A stretch of DNA of 64,000 nt from Paenibacillus sp. FSL R10-2734 (GCF_037963865.1 NZ_CP150170.1:5270001-5334000), one strand, 5' to 3'. Positions 52,009 through 61,340 are shown, numbered from the stretch's first letter. Made by a program: numbers and translations. Notes: generated by a model not told the origin, from the sequence alone.

Positions 52009-53403
52009 TTATTGTTTAAGGGTTTTGGATTCCGATTCTGCGATTAATTTCATTTGTTCAGGGTATCCGTAAGTACCATGCTCACTGATATCCAGTCCCA
52101 TCAATTCTTCTTCTTCCGTAACACGAAGTCCGATAGTTACCTTCATTACATACAAGATGATGTAAGAAAGCACGGCTACGAAAACAAATGTTCCAACTAC
52201 TCCTAGAACTTGAACACCCAGTTGGTGGAAACCGCCACCGTAGAACAATCCAGCTTCCCCTACCAACGCGCCTTTAGTAATAAGATCTGGTGCAGCGAAT
52301 AGACCCGTGGAAACCGCACCCCACATCCCAGCAATACCATGTACCGAGAAAGCGTAGATCGGATCGTCAAGCCCTGCACGTTCCAACCATTGTGATGTCA
52401 TGAATGTGAACGCACCTGCTACTAATCCAATAATAATCGCTGCCCATGGCTCAACGTAAGCACATGCTCCAGTGATCGCAACCAGTGCGGCAAGAACACC
52501 ATTCAGCATTGCAGGGATATCAGATTTACCAAAATACAACCACGAAGCAATCAAAGCCGCCAAACCGCCTGCTGCTGCTGCGATATTTGTAGTTAATGCA
52601 ACGTGACCGAAGAAACCTCCCATTGGGGACAAAGCACTGCCTGGATTGAATCCGAACCAACCAAACCAGAGGATAATAACACCGAGTACAGTGAATACTT
52701 GGTTATGACCTGGAATAATAACAGGTTTACCTTCTTTATTAAACTTACCAAGTCGTGGCTTAAGCAATATGGTTGCTACTACCGCTGCTGTCGCACCTGT
52801 AAGATGGACTACCGTGGAACCTGCATAATCTTGCATTCCTAGCTCAGCCAACCAACCGCCGCCCCATACCCAGTGCGCTACGACAGGATAAATTACGATC
52901 GAGAACAAAATTCCGAATATAATGTACACACTTATCTTTGCACGTTCTGCCATGCCACCAGATACGATAGCTAAGGAAACTGCTGCAAAGGCCATTTGGA
53001 ACAAGAATTTAACATTTAAAGTAACATCAGAAAATGCAAGTGATTCAAATGAAGATGCTGTTGAATCTCCGCCGTACAAGAAGCCCGTAGTACCGAAGAA
53101 GCCGTTACCGTTACCGAAACCAAGTCCAAAGCCAACAGCCCAGAAACAAAGACTCGCAATGGCTAGTGTCAGCACCGTCTTACCAGCTACGTGACCTGCA
53201 TTCTTCATTCGAACTGAACCTGCTTCAAGCATTGCAAACCCTGCTTGCATAAAGAAGACTAAGATGAATGCCAGGAAGGTAAACGCGGTGTCCAACCCGA
53301 CCTGCAAATCTACGTTTGTCGGACCATCTGCCGCAAAAGCACTTACCGGATAAACCATCAGCGTAATCATGGCTAGTAACATCATCAACCATTTCTTTTT
53401 CAT
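52009..53403 (-). CDS. ammonium transporter (Amt family)
   Basis: 464 aa. A signal-like N-terminus (KKWLMMLLAMITLMVYPVSAFA) is followed by about eleven transmembrane helices. Family motifs: QAGFAMLEAGSVRMKN, AHWVWGGGWL and FSVHGIAGMWG with the second conduction-site His. It imports ammonium. I chose ATG 53403; the frame extends to 53439 without benefit. No PII (glnK) gene is beside it. Control by nitrogen status is indicated by the GlnR/TnrA box between promoter and start. Confidence 0.93.
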   Translation of the reverse strand: MKKKWLMMLLAMITLMVYPVSAFAADGPTNVDLQVGLDTAFTFLAFILVFFMQAGFAMLEAGSVRMKNAGHVAGKTVLTLAIASLCFWAVGFGLGFGNGNGFFGTTGFLYGGDSTASSFESLAFSDVTLNVKFLFQMAFAAVSLAIVSGGMAERAKISVYIIFGILFSIVIYPVVAHWVWGGGWLAELGMQDYAGSTVVHLTGATAAVVATILLKPRLGKFNKEGKPVIIPGHNQVFTVLGVIILWFGWFGFNPGSALSPMGGFFGHVALTTNIAAAAGGLAALIASWLYFGKSDIPAMLNGVLAALVAITGACAYVEPWAAIIIGLVAGAFTFMTSQWLERAGLDDPIYAFSVHGIAGMWGAVSTGLFAAPDLITKGALVGEAGLFYGGGFHQLGVQVLGVVGTFVFVAVLSYIILYVMKVTIGLRVTEEEELMGLDISEHGTYGYPEQMKLIAESESKTLKQ

Positions 53404-53421
53404 TTTTACCCCACTCCCCAA

Positions 53422-53438
53422 TGTTATATTTTCTAACA
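53422..53438 (-). promoter_or_regulatory. GlnR/TnrA box upstream of the ammonium transporter
   Basis: TGTTAGAAAATATAACA on the minus strand fits the 17-bp consensus TGTNAN7TNACA at every defined position, including the AT core. It lies about 20 bp before the start codon and downstream of the promoter, a blocking position. Confidence 0.85.
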
Positions 53439-53459
53439 AAGCGTGAAACTCTTAATGTC

Positions 53460-53489
53460 ATTATAATCAGAAGTCAGGTAAATTGACAA
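53460..53489 (-). promoter_or_regulatory. ammonium transporter promoter
   Basis: TTGTCA (53484-53489) and TATAAT (53460-53465) on the minus strand are 18 bp apart. Confidence 0.7.
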
Positions 53490-53817
53490 GACTATTTTTG
53501 GGAATGTTTTTATTTTATTTTCTTCGAGCTCACGAATTCTTCACGATAGCTATGGACTATTCCAGTATTTCAGACGCTTACCAGCTACTGAATCATTGAA
53601 ATAACTACGTAAGCACACGCTCTAATATTACTTATTAGCGAATTATATTCATCGCCCTCTCCAAAAACATAACGCTCAATGTTAGGTTTAGAGGGATCGC
53701 ATTATAGATGATTATATTTGATATCACCGGGAGTTTGAGTGTATTGTATATAAACAACGAATCACCTTTCATGAATTAACCGCTCTATAATGCATATACT
53801 TTATGAAAGTATGACGT
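53490..53817. other. gene-free stretch between divergent genes
   Basis: AT-rich DNA between the amt promoter and the merR promoter. No gene or clear repeat was seen. Confidence 0.45.
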
Positions 53818-53847
53818 TTGACTGTATGGTTTCCAGTTTGTTATCAT
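53818..53847 (+). promoter_or_regulatory. probable merR promoter
   Basis: TTGACT (53818-53823) and TATCAT (53842-53847) are 18 bp apart. A palindrome CGACCG/CGGTCG lies in the leader near 53883-53906. Confidence 0.5.
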
Positions 53848-53939
53848 TACAAATAGCACAATAGAAACTACAATATAGGAGACGACCGCCCGTTAATGGA
53901 CGGTCGAATTCGATTAGTGAGGCGAGGTAGCATGGGGAT

Positions 53940-54374
53940 ATGATTCTATATCGAATTGGAGAATTAGCTAAGGCCGCTCAAATCAGTGAGCGCACCATTG
54001 ATTATTACACGAAACTAGGGTTAATCTCTCCAGAGTCAAGAAGCACCAAAAATTACCGACTTTACAGTCATGAAACCTTGGTCGCTTTAGAACGTATTAA
54101 TCAATTAAAGCATGACAAGTATTCATTGGAAGAAATCAAATCCATGATGAGCAAATGGAGCGAGGCTACTCCTGAAACTGACGTCTCTGATAAATTAGTC
54201 GAGCTTGAGCAGCATATGCAGCGACTAGAACGTGAAGTAAAGGCGCTTGAACCTATAATAAGCGGTCTGAAGCCTGGACAGGCCAGACGCGCGCTCTCTA
54301 CCTTACTCCCTCAAGGAGTAGCCTGCATGGAGGCGATTCGGCTTCTATTGCTTACGCAAGGACCGCCAATGTAA
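53940..54374 (+). CDS. MerR family transcriptional regulator
   Basis: 144 aa. The winged-helix start YRIGELAKAAQISERTIDYYTKLGLI and the coiled-coil region after residue 85 are typical. No cysteine-based metal site is visible; the ligand is unknown. The gene is followed 35 bp later by the YugP-like peptidase gene and may share its transcript. Confidence 0.87.
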   Translation: MILYRIGELAKAAQISERTIDYYTKLGLISPESRSTKNYRLYSHETLVALERINQLKHDKYSLEEIKSMMSKWSEATPETDVSDKLVELEQHMQRLEREVKALEPIISGLKPGQARRALSTLLPQGVACMEAIRLLLLTQGPPM

Positions 54375-54409
54375 ATACCATTTTTACAATACAGTGGAGG
54401 AATGCAGCT

Positions 54410-55081
54410 ATGGGAATGTATCTATTAGTAATTATCGCCTTTATTTTTTCATTATGGGCCCAGTTCAGAGTTAAAGGAACATTCAGCAAATGGTCCAAGG
54501 TGGCCAACTTAAACGGTCTGACAGGATATGAAGCAGCTAGACGCATGCTCGACGCAAACGGCCTTCACGATGTTCCGATTGAGCCTGTAAGAGGTACGCT
54601 TTCTGACCATTATGATCCGATTCACAGAGTTGTACGCTTATCGGAACCTGTATATTATGAGAGTTCTATTGCAGCAGTCTCCGTCGCTTGTCACGAAGTG
54701 GGTCACGCCATTCAGCATAAAGTAAGTTATCCTATGTTAACACTACGTCACCGGATGTTCCCAGTAGTTAATTTTGCATCAGGTATAGCACCATTCATGC
54801 TTATGGCAGGATTCATATTCGGTTACTTTAATCTTATAGGCCTTGGTATCATCTTCTTCTCGGCCGCTGTTGCCTTCCAGCTTGTGACACTGCCAGTTGA
54901 GTTCAATGCCAGCAACCGGGCACGCCAAGTCATGGTAGAGCAAGGCTACATTCGTAACGAAGAGGAACGCGGAGTAGCCAAAGTCCTAAACGCAGCTGCA
55001 TTAACATACGTTGCCGCCGCATTAGTATCCTTACTCGAACTGCTTCGTTTGATTACCGTCTTCTTAGGTAACCGCGACTAA
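54410..55081 (+). CDS. YugP-like zinc metallopeptidase (membrane)
   Basis: 223 aa. A membrane anchor at the N-terminus is followed by the zinc motif VACHEVGHAIQHK and several C-terminal hydrophobic helices. The family (DUF/PF04298, YugP) has unknown substrates. GGAGGAATG lies upstream of the ATG. Confidence 0.9.
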   Translation: MGMYLLVIIAFIFSLWAQFRVKGTFSKWSKVANLNGLTGYEAARRMLDANGLHDVPIEPVRGTLSDHYDPIHRVVRLSEPVYYESSIAAVSVACHEVGHAIQHKVSYPMLTLRHRMFPVVNFASGIAPFMLMAGFIFGYFNLIGLGIIFFSAAVAFQLVTLPVEFNASNRARQVMVEQGYIRNEEERGVAKVLNAAALTYVAAALVSLLELLRLITVFLGNRD

Positions 55082-55104
55082 TACAATACACAGCACAAAA
55101 AGAA

Positions 55105-55133
55105 ACCCCGGAAGGCTAAGAGCCAACCGGGGT
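55105..55133. terminator. bidirectional terminator
   Basis: The stem ACCCCGG/CCGGGGT encloses GGCT/AGCC. It lies between the convergent yugP-like and LysR genes and overlaps the LysR stop. Confidence 0.7.
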
Positions 55134-56030
55134 ATTGTTTTGTCTAGCTTTAAAATAAGATATCAAAAAAGTTCGAAATGAACGCGCAACCAGCGGCAGC
55201 TTACTATCTGTCCGGTAAATCAAACCAACCGTTCTCGTTACTGCAGGCTCCACGACCCTTACCTGAGCCGGCTGAAGAGGATTCGTCTGATAGAACGCCA
55301 TCTCCGGAAGAAGGCTTACACCCATTCCTGCCGCCACTAAACCACGAATGGTATCTGTCTCTCCACCCTCAAATGCAATCTGCGGTTGAAATCCCGCCTG
55401 TAGGCACGCCTGCCATACAATAGGTCTCAGAGAATACCCCTGACTGAACAGAACAAACTTTTCTTTTTGAAGCTGCTCTAATCGGATCTCAGACTCTCCT
55501 GCTAACCGATGATTCTGAGGAAGTATTGCAAATAACTCTTCAGTCATAACAATATCCCCAGAGACATGCTCATCATTTTCCGGAAAAGGCGAAATAAATG
55601 TTAGATCCACCTCACCAGATAATACATCTTTTATCAAAGAAGGGTAAGAACCTTGTTTAAAGCGAAATTTAACATGGGGATAGAACTGGCGGAATTCTGC
55701 AACGATAGTCGGGATAAGATGCGTGCCAAGACTGTGAGGAAATCCTATACGAATCTCCCCACGCTCCGGATCCAGAAATTCATGCACCTCATTAACTGAA
55801 TGTTCCAACTCTTTTAGGATACTATCCACCCTTTTGCAAAAGAGCTGTCCAACCGGCGTTAGCTGCAAATTACGCCCTTTTTGCATGAACAAGTCAACCC
55901 CAAGCTCTTGCTCCAACTGATGAATCTGACGGCTTACCGCAGATTGCGCTACATGAAGTTCTTCTGCCGCTCTTGTTACATGTTCTTTTTGGGCTACCTT
56001 TAGAAAATATTGCAGCTGTCTTAGCTCCAC
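55116..56030 (-). CDS. LysR family transcriptional regulator, GltC-like
   Basis: 304 aa. The N-terminal MELRQLQYFLKVAQKEHVTRAAEELHVAQSAVSRQIHQLEQELG resembles GltC most closely. The C-terminal inducer domain is present and full length. It is 4 bp from the rhomboid gene on the same strand. No glutamate synthase gene is nearby, so the target is unknown. Confidence 0.9.
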   Translation of the reverse strand: MELRQLQYFLKVAQKEHVTRAAEELHVAQSAVSRQIHQLEQELGVDLFMQKGRNLQLTPVGQLFCKRVDSILKELEHSVNEVHEFLDPERGEIRIGFPHSLGTHLIPTIVAEFRQFYPHVKFRFKQGSYPSLIKDVLSGEVDLTFISPFPENDEHVSGDIVMTEELFAILPQNHRLAGESEIRLEQLQKEKFVLFSQGYSLRPIVWQACLQAGFQPQIAFEGGETDTIRGLVAAGMGVSLLPEMAFYQTNPLQPAQVRVVEPAVTRTVGLIYRTDSKLPLVARSFRTFLISYFKARQNNTPVGS

Positions 56031-56034
56031 TCCA

Positions 56035-56670
56035 TCATCGCCCCTGTCTTAGGCTTTTATTAAATATACGAATAATAAGTCCATATAGGAAAAAGCCAGA
56101 AACCAACCCTCCGATATGCGCAACCCAATTCACATTTGGCGTTGCAAACGACATAATTATCCCGATTACTAGCAATCCGTATAACGTCTTTCGCGAGCCT
56201 TCGTCCATCATCGCCCGTTGAATAACAGCAATGTATAAAAAGGCGCCATAAACGGCGTAGATCGCTCCAGAAGCACCCACTGAGACCGTACCTACGTCTA
56301 ATGCAGAGCGACTGCTGATCGCAATCGTTAGCACATTCGCAATAACTCCACCTACCACATAAAGAATGGCATATCGCCACCAGCCTAACAGGCGCTCCAG
56401 AGGCGGTGCAAAGACCAGCAGAGCAAAGCTATTAAAGAATAGATGGGAAAACCCATTATGTAAAAAAATAGCCGCCACATAGCGCCATAGTTCCTCTTTA
56501 AATGGACTAACATCGACTATAGCACCAAAATCAACAAGTGTTTGTATATTGGTGGATCCTCCATTGAACGTCATGAGGATAAACATAATCACGTTTGCCA
56601 CAATGAGAAGACATGTTATCGGGTAATACCGGAGATAACTTTTCCAATTTTCATACCGTATAAATATCAT
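56035..56670 (-). CDS. rhomboid family intramembrane serine protease
   Basis: 211 aa, six transmembrane helices. The active-site Ser is in VGASGAIYAVYG, the catalytic His in WVAHIGGLVSGF, and HNGFSHLFFNSFAL is the loop/helix-2 motif. It cleaves proteins within membranes. The start is ATG 56670, or GTG 56676, since both sit near AAAGGG. In operon with the LysR gene. Confidence 0.9.
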   Translation of the reverse strand: MIFIRYENWKSYLRYYPITCLLIVANVIMFILMTFNGGSTNIQTLVDFGAIVDVSPFKEELWRYVAAIFLHNGFSHLFFNSFALLVFAPPLERLLGWWRYAILYVVGGVIANVLTIAISSRSALDVGTVSVGASGAIYAVYGAFLYIAVIQRAMMDEGSRKTLYGLLVIGIIMSFATPNVNWVAHIGGLVSGFFLYGLIIRIFNKSLRQGR

Positions 56671-56787
56671 ACACACCCATCCCTTTATATTTATATCTCG
56701 ACCTGTTGGACATCTTCCTGCAATTAAGATTATAATTTATTATGGCAGTAAGAGCCAATATTACAATTCGAGGAGGAAAACAAGGAT

Positions 56788-57306
56788 ATGACGCAAGAAA
56801 GAACAGGCGTAGCTACTTTCAAAAACAACCCCATTACTCTCGTAGGACCCAAGCTCAATGCTGGTGATCCCGCTCCCGATTTTGTTCTTAGTAAGAATCT
56901 ACTGGAAGAAGTGTCTCTTAGTGATTATGCCGGTAAAATCAAGCTGATCAGCGTTGTCCCTTCTCTCGATACTGGTGTATGTGATGCACAGACACGCCGG
57001 TTCAATAGCGAAGCTGCAGAACTAGGTGACGATGTAGTTATCCTTACCGTTAGTATGGACCTGCCATTCGCTCAAGCTCGCTGGTGTGGCGCTGCAGGTA
57101 TCGATCGAGTGATCACACTTTCCGATCACAAAGCAGCCTCATTCGGACAAGCTTATGGTGTTCTAATCAACGAATTCCGGTTAGATATGCGTTCAATTTT
57201 TGTACTAGACAAGAACAACACACTCACCTATGTTGAATATTTGAGTGAAATGACTGAACACCCTAATTATGAAGATGCTATAGCTGCTGTGAAGGAGCTC
57301 CTCTAA
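56788..57306 (+). CDS. tpx: thiol peroxidase
   Basis: 172 aa, standard length for atypical 2-Cys peroxiredoxin Tpx. The peroxidatic Cys65 is in VPSLDTGVCDAQTRRFN and the resolving Cys100 in RWCGAAG. It reduces hydroperoxides with thioredoxin. Cytoplasmic. GAGGAGG lies before the ATG. Confidence 0.95.
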   Translation: MTQERTGVATFKNNPITLVGPKLNAGDPAPDFVLSKNLLEEVSLSDYAGKIKLISVVPSLDTGVCDAQTRRFNSEAAELGDDVVILTVSMDLPFAQARWCGAAGIDRVITLSDHKAASFGQAYGVLINEFRLDMRSIFVLDKNNTLTYVEYLSEMTEHPNYEDAIAAVKELL

Positions 57307-57469
57307 TTCTCTAGGGTAGTAAGTCAATAGCCATTTACGATAATACTTAATATTCACTGCAAGCATAAATGCCTTTGTCGTCCTTATACGGGGCGACAAT
57401 CGTTTATGCGAGAAATATAAGACATAAGGTATAGGTGTAAAACTTATACTTTCTTATATTTTGAAAAAA

Positions 57470-57505
57470 GCGGAAGAAGGTCCATCCTTCTCCCGCCTTT
57501 TTTTT
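57470..57505 (+). terminator. tpx terminator
   Basis: A long stem around GCGGAAGAAGG / CCTTCTCCCGC with loop TCCA-type is followed by T8. A smaller TTGTCG/CGACAA hairpin lies near 57376. Confidence 0.75.
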
Positions 57506-57606
57506 GTAATAGAAAGATTTATCGACAACAGCCAGAGTGGTCATCGTTTGCGTAAACGCATTCATACTATCCCTAAGTAAGTAGATTCTTTACGGATCTC
57601 TAAAAA

Positions 57607-57996
57607 TTAGTCCGCTTTGTATTTTCCTAATTTTTTGTCCAAAGATGCATACAACCGCTGAATAACACGGTAATTTGCACCTAGATCACCTAGCGAACCT
57701 CTAGATGCAGAGTACATATCTACGCCACAACGTACAGGTGTGGTATTGAGCACCGAGACAGTAATGTCCAGTGTACGGCCGAATGCCGTTCTTTTCTCCA
57801 GAGTAATCTCACCTACTGACTCCACTTCATGAAGCACCTTGAATCCAGGAACTTTCTTAAGTGTAGCTGAAACTTCCTCCCAAGCTTTGTCCTTCGTAAG
57901 GTTGTAATAACGCGTTTTTAATGTCGGATCTTTTGCGCGGTCGCTTGTACCATCATGACTGCGGAATAAACCGACCAAGGTTCTTTTTAACGACAA
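57607..57996 (-). CDS. DUF1499-like protein
   Basis: 129 aa. The C-terminal motif VDMYSASRGSLGDLGANYRVIQRLY matches the DUF1499 signature (SaSR.G..DlGaN). No signal or membrane helix. Function unknown. A terminator is not obvious. Confidence 0.78.
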   Translation of the reverse strand: MSLKRTLVGLFRSHDGTSDRAKDPTLKTRYYNLTKDKAWEEVSATLKKVPGFKVLHEVESVGEITLEKRTAFGRTLDITVSVLNTTPVRCGVDMYSASRGSLGDLGANYRVIQRLYASLDKKLGKYKAD

Positions 57997-58098
57997 AGTT
58001 CTTCCCCCTCTACAAATCCCAAGTTCATTATTCTAAGTGTAACACTCTTGTCTCTGGAACAAAAGGGTATTACTCACTTTCTCCTTGTTCCAGACATA

Positions 58099-58141
58099 CA
58101 AAAAGCGCCCGCTCCCAACTTTCACGGGAAACAGGGCGCTT
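58099..58141 (-). terminator. terminator of the candidate 6S RNA
   Basis: A perfect 8-bp stem AAGCGCCC/GGGCGCTT with an inner CCC/GGG helix is followed by TTTTT on the minus strand, about 15 nt past the candidate RNA 3' end. Confidence 0.75.
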
Positions 58142-58156
58142 GGCCTAAATAATAGA

Positions 58157-58344
58157 AAACCCGCTTATGCCGTCCGGCTACAGTGTCTTCTGAACCTGCT
58201 ATAGCAGGTGGGTGACCGCAGAAAACGTTTTTGAATTCCCCAGGTCATATAGACAGGGCTGTTCAGCTGCGCTTCGTGTAGATCTCCCAAGACATTATCA
58301 TTGGTTCAAAACAACGAGTAACCGTAACGAACATCGCAGGATTT
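58157..58344 (-). ncRNA. ssrS: candidate 6S RNA
   Basis: A gene-free stretch with RNA-gene signs: a promoter with TTTACT (58374-58379) and TATAAT (58351-58356) 17 bp apart, a transcript start about 7 nt after the -10, ends that pair (CCTGC with GCGGG), an internal hairpin ACCTGC-TATA-GCAGGT, and a good terminator. The ~188-nt length and 6S-like stretches (CCTGCGATGTTCGT, GCGGTCACCCACCT, GGACGGCA) fit the RNA that traps sigma-A RNA polymerase. Identified by resemblance, not by a covariance search. Confidence 0.75.
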
Positions 58345-58448
58345 GTTATTATTATAGTGCGTTTTAACGAAAAAGTAAACCTGTATGCGCTTTATTTTAC
58401 ACTGGAATTAAATTACTGACGATTTCCGAGTGCTCAATACGCTCTTTG

Positions 58449-59279
58449 TTAACTACGTTTTAAATCTTTATTCTCAACATCGACCTCATAATCGTCATCA
58501 TCTTCGTCATCATCATCATCATCTTGATTGTTCAAAGCAGCCTCTCTCTCTTCTTCCTCTTTCAGCTTCTTCTGTTCCACCTGCAGTTGCAGTTTATTAT
58601 AGGTAGCATAGAAGTTAAAGAAAGCAGCCATCGCAATCAGCGTTGGAATACAGATGAAATATAGCGCTGGATATCTCAGACCGATATAAACAAGAACTGC
58701 TGCTGCTATCAATGTTGAGAACACACGAATAGGACGTGCAATTGTCAGCAAAAATGAGTTAGTCATTACTTGTTTAAAGCTCATTTGATAATGAACAACA
58801 ATGGAAAAGAAGTTAAACATGGACACTGACAAAATAATCATGAGCACTAACATCAATATACCAACAATTCTGAAGTTAGGCATCTGTGTCATGTAAACCG
58901 TTACATCGACGTACATAATAACGAACATCAATGTATAGATAACTCCTCCGAGCATACTTTTTAAATAATTCTCTTTATACCCCTGAAAAAATGTACGAAA
59001 AGTTCCTACATCCGTGTTCCCCATAACCCATTTACGTACTACGGTAAACAAAGCTGCTGAAGCAGGAAATACTGTAAATGGTGCTAGAATTCCCATTGCC
59101 CAGTTTAGAGTGAGCTGCTCATTAACTCCACCCGCGCTTGTCCCTAGCATAATCATTTTCATCACACCAAAAAACAAAAACGGGGCGGAACATAGTGCCC
59201 ATAAGATATTACTAGCTGCGATACGTGTAATCCATTCTGTGATGCGGTATAAACCGCCCATTGCTCCTTTAAACTCCAA
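58449..59279 (-). CDS. YesL/DUF624 family membrane protein with an acidic tail
   Basis: 276 aa. Five or six transmembrane helices in the first 210 residues, with the YesL-type loop GTFRTFFQGYKENYLKSM. It ends in a charged cytoplasmic tail: a basic-acidic coil EQKKLKEEEEREAAL then a long Asp run encoded by GAT repeats. YesL proteins are linked to sugar ABC transport regions in other genomes, but no such genes are here. The tail is not typical of the family. Confidence 0.8.
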   Translation of the reverse strand: MEFKGAMGGLYRITEWITRIAASNILWALCSAPFLFFGVMKMIMLGTSAGGVNEQLTLNWAMGILAPFTVFPASAALFTVVRKWVMGNTDVGTFRTFFQGYKENYLKSMLGGVIYTLMFVIMYVDVTVYMTQMPNFRIVGILMLVLMIILSVSMFNFFSIVVHYQMSFKQVMTNSFLLTIARPIRVFSTLIAAAVLVYIGLRYPALYFICIPTLIAMAAFFNFYATYNKLQLQVEQKKLKEEEEREAALNNQDDDDDDEDDDDYEVDVENKDLKRS

Positions 59280-59465
59280 TTCCCTTCCTCCTCTGTCTCT
59301 TGCATACTACTTATCTTAACTATACCTCATTTGCCCTCCTCTTTTCCATAGCCCAACTTTCTGAATTCTAGGTCATCGTCTATACATTCGACATTTAAAG
59401 TCCATATATTGGAATTATAATCATAATAATTACCAAATTAACCACATTCTAAAGGAGGTTATTTT

Positions 59466-59561
59466 ATGTCCTCACCTGTTGGCTACGGCGGCTGGACTTC
59501 CACCGGCACGATCCTCGTATTGTTTATCCTGCTCGTTATCATCACTCGTACTTTCCTATAA
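59466..59561 (+). CDS. YjcZ family small sporulation-type protein, copy 2
   Basis: 31 aa. A Gly-rich start (MSSPVGYGGWTSTG) is followed by one hydrophobic helix TILVLFILLVIITRTFL. AAAGGAGG lies 8 nt before the ATG. The helix is nearly the same as in the 29.2-kb copy. Confidence 0.85.
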   Translation: MSSPVGYGGWTSTGTILVLFILLVIITRTFL

Positions 59562-59602
59562 ATAAGCCACTAATTTAATAAACATCCCTATAGATCAGCA
59601 AA

Positions 59603-59640
59603 AAGAAGACGAGAACCGCTATTCGGCATCTCGTCTTCTT
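59603..59640 (-). terminator. DEAD-box helicase terminator
   Basis: A perfect 12-bp stem AAGAAGACGAGA/TCTCGTCTTCTT is followed by TTTTT on the minus strand. It also separates the convergent YjcZ gene. Confidence 0.8.
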
Positions 59641-59681
59641 GGTATCTTGGTAAATCATCACCCTAGGGGTCTGATCAAGTA

Positions 59682-61340
59682 TTAATTATCGAAATCTTCA
59701 CGTTTTGCTGCTGGACGTGCGCTAGTGCTGCTTGGACGTGTAGATGGTTTGCGGTCCGCACTACTACGGTTTGCACCGCCGTCACGACTCGCTCCATCAC
59801 GGTTGCCTTTATAGCCGCCGCCATAACCGCCACTGCCGCTACCATAGTTACTGCCACCGCTGCTGTAGCCACCACGACTACCACCACCGTTGTTGTCGCG
59901 GTTTCCACGGTATCCACCAGTGCTGCCACCGGAAGTACCACGGTTTCCGCCATAACCACCACTAGGTTTGCGGCCACTGCGAATGTCGTTTTTACCACCA
60001 CGACGTTTAGCACGGATCGGATCTTCAGGAGTCAATTCAATTGCAGAATCCTTCTTATCACCAGTCAGAAGCTTCATTGCAGCCGACAGCAATTGAACGG
60101 AATCATATTGTTCAAGCAACTGAATGGAGATACCTTTGTACTCATTCAATTCGCCACTTTCAACCATTTCAAGCAAACGCTCAGCTGTTACGCGTTGTTT
60201 ACCTTCGATAGCCTCAGCCATTGTTGGCAATGGTTTACGAGTAATACGGTGACGAGTAACGCGTTCGATCAAATGCAGGTGATCCATTTCGCGTGGAGTA
60301 ACGAAAGACCAAGCTGTACCTTCTTTACCAGCGCGTCCTGTACGACCGATACGGTGTACATAGCTTTCTGGATCTTGCGGTAAGTCAAAGTTAATTACGT
60401 GAGTAACGCCGGATACGTCCAGACCACGAGCTGCTACGTCAGTAGCTACCAGCACATCAATGCTACCATCGCGGAATTTACGCATTACAGCATCACGTTG
60501 GTTCTGTGACAGGTCACCATGCAATCCATCAGCGGAGTATCCACGTTTTTGCAAAGCTTCTGCAAGCTCATCAACCCGGCGTTTCGTACGTCCGAACACG
60601 ATTGCAAGCTCAGGAGATTCCATATCAATCAAACGACTAAGTGCTTCGAACTTTTGACGTTCAGGTACTTCAACATAAGCTTGATCAATCAGCGGAGCAC
60701 TGATTTGTTTCGGAATAACGGAGACGTGTTGCGGGTTGTTCAGGAATTGCTGTGCAAGACGTTGAATGTTTGGAGGCATTGTAGCCGAGAACAACATAGT
60801 TTGACGCTCTTCAGGAACGAGCTTGAGGATGGTCTGAATATCTTCCATAAAGCCCATATCCAGCATTTCATCTGCTTCATCCAATACAACGGTTTGAACA
60901 TCATCCAAACGAATCGTTTTACGGTTGATATGGTCAAGCAAACGTCCTGGTGTACCAATAATAATTTGTGGTTTCTTCTTTAGACCACGGATTTGACGAC
61001 CAATATCTTGTCCGCCATAAATTGCCAACGAACGAAGACCTTTAAAACGGCTTAGCTTACCGATTTCTTCTGATACTTGGATGGCCAACTCACGTGTTGG
61101 TGCCATAATAAGCGCCAGAATTTTTTCGTCTTCGCGATTAATCTTCGAAATGAGGGGGATACCAAAAGCTGCAGTTTTACCTGTACCAGTCTGTGCTTGA
61201 CCGATCAGATCCGACCCAGTCAATGCCAATGGAATGGACTGCTCCTGTATCGGTGTTGCCTCCTCAAATCCTAACTCTGTGATTGCTTGTAGCACTTTTG
61301 GCTCCAAGCCAAATTCTGCGAATGTTTTCAAATTATTCAT
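59682..61340 (-). CDS. DEAD-box RNA helicase (CshA/DeaD-like)
   Basis: About 552 aa. Helicase motifs in order: Q-motif region FEEATPIQEQSIPLAL, AQTGTGKTA (I), PTRELAIQ (Ia), VLDEADEMLDMG (II), LFSATMPP (III), VATDVAARGLDVS (V) and HRIGRTGRAG (VI). The last ~90 residues are a Gly/Arg/Ser-rich RGG-like tail for RNA binding. It unwinds RNA in ribosome assembly, decay or cold adaptation. The start is ATG 61340 or TTG 61331; GGAG lies very close to the ATG, so the TTG is possible. Confidence 0.9.
   Translation of the reverse strand: MNNLKTFAEFGLEPKVLQAITELGFEEATPIQEQSIPLALTGSDLIGQAQTGTGKTAAFGIPLISKINREDEKILALIMAPTRELAIQVSEEIGKLSRFKGLRSLAIYGGQDIGRQIRGLKKKPQIIIGTPGRLLDHINRKTIRLDDVQTVVLDEADEMLDMGFMEDIQTILKLVPEERQTMLFSATMPPNIQRLAQQFLNNPQHVSVIPKQISAPLIDQAYVEVPERQKFEALSRLIDMESPELAIVFGRTKRRVDELAEALQKRGYSADGLHGDLSQNQRDAVMRKFRDGSIDVLVATDVAARGLDVSGVTHVINFDLPQDPESYVHRIGRTGRAGKEGTAWSFVTPREMDHLHLIERVTRHRITRKPLPTMAEAIEGKQRVTAERLLEMVESGELNEYKGISIQLLEQYDSVQLLSAAMKLLTGDKKDSAIELTPEDPIRAKRRGGKNDIRSGRKPSGGYGGNRGTSGGSTGGYRGNRDNNGGGSRGGYSSGGSNYGSGSGGYGGGYKGNRDGASRDGGANRSSADRKPSTRPSSTSARPAAKREDFDN

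Noticed and set aside
59675..60013. Val/Ala-rich 112-codon frame
   Set aside because: Alternate-frame reading of the Gly-rich tail of the helicase; low complexity.
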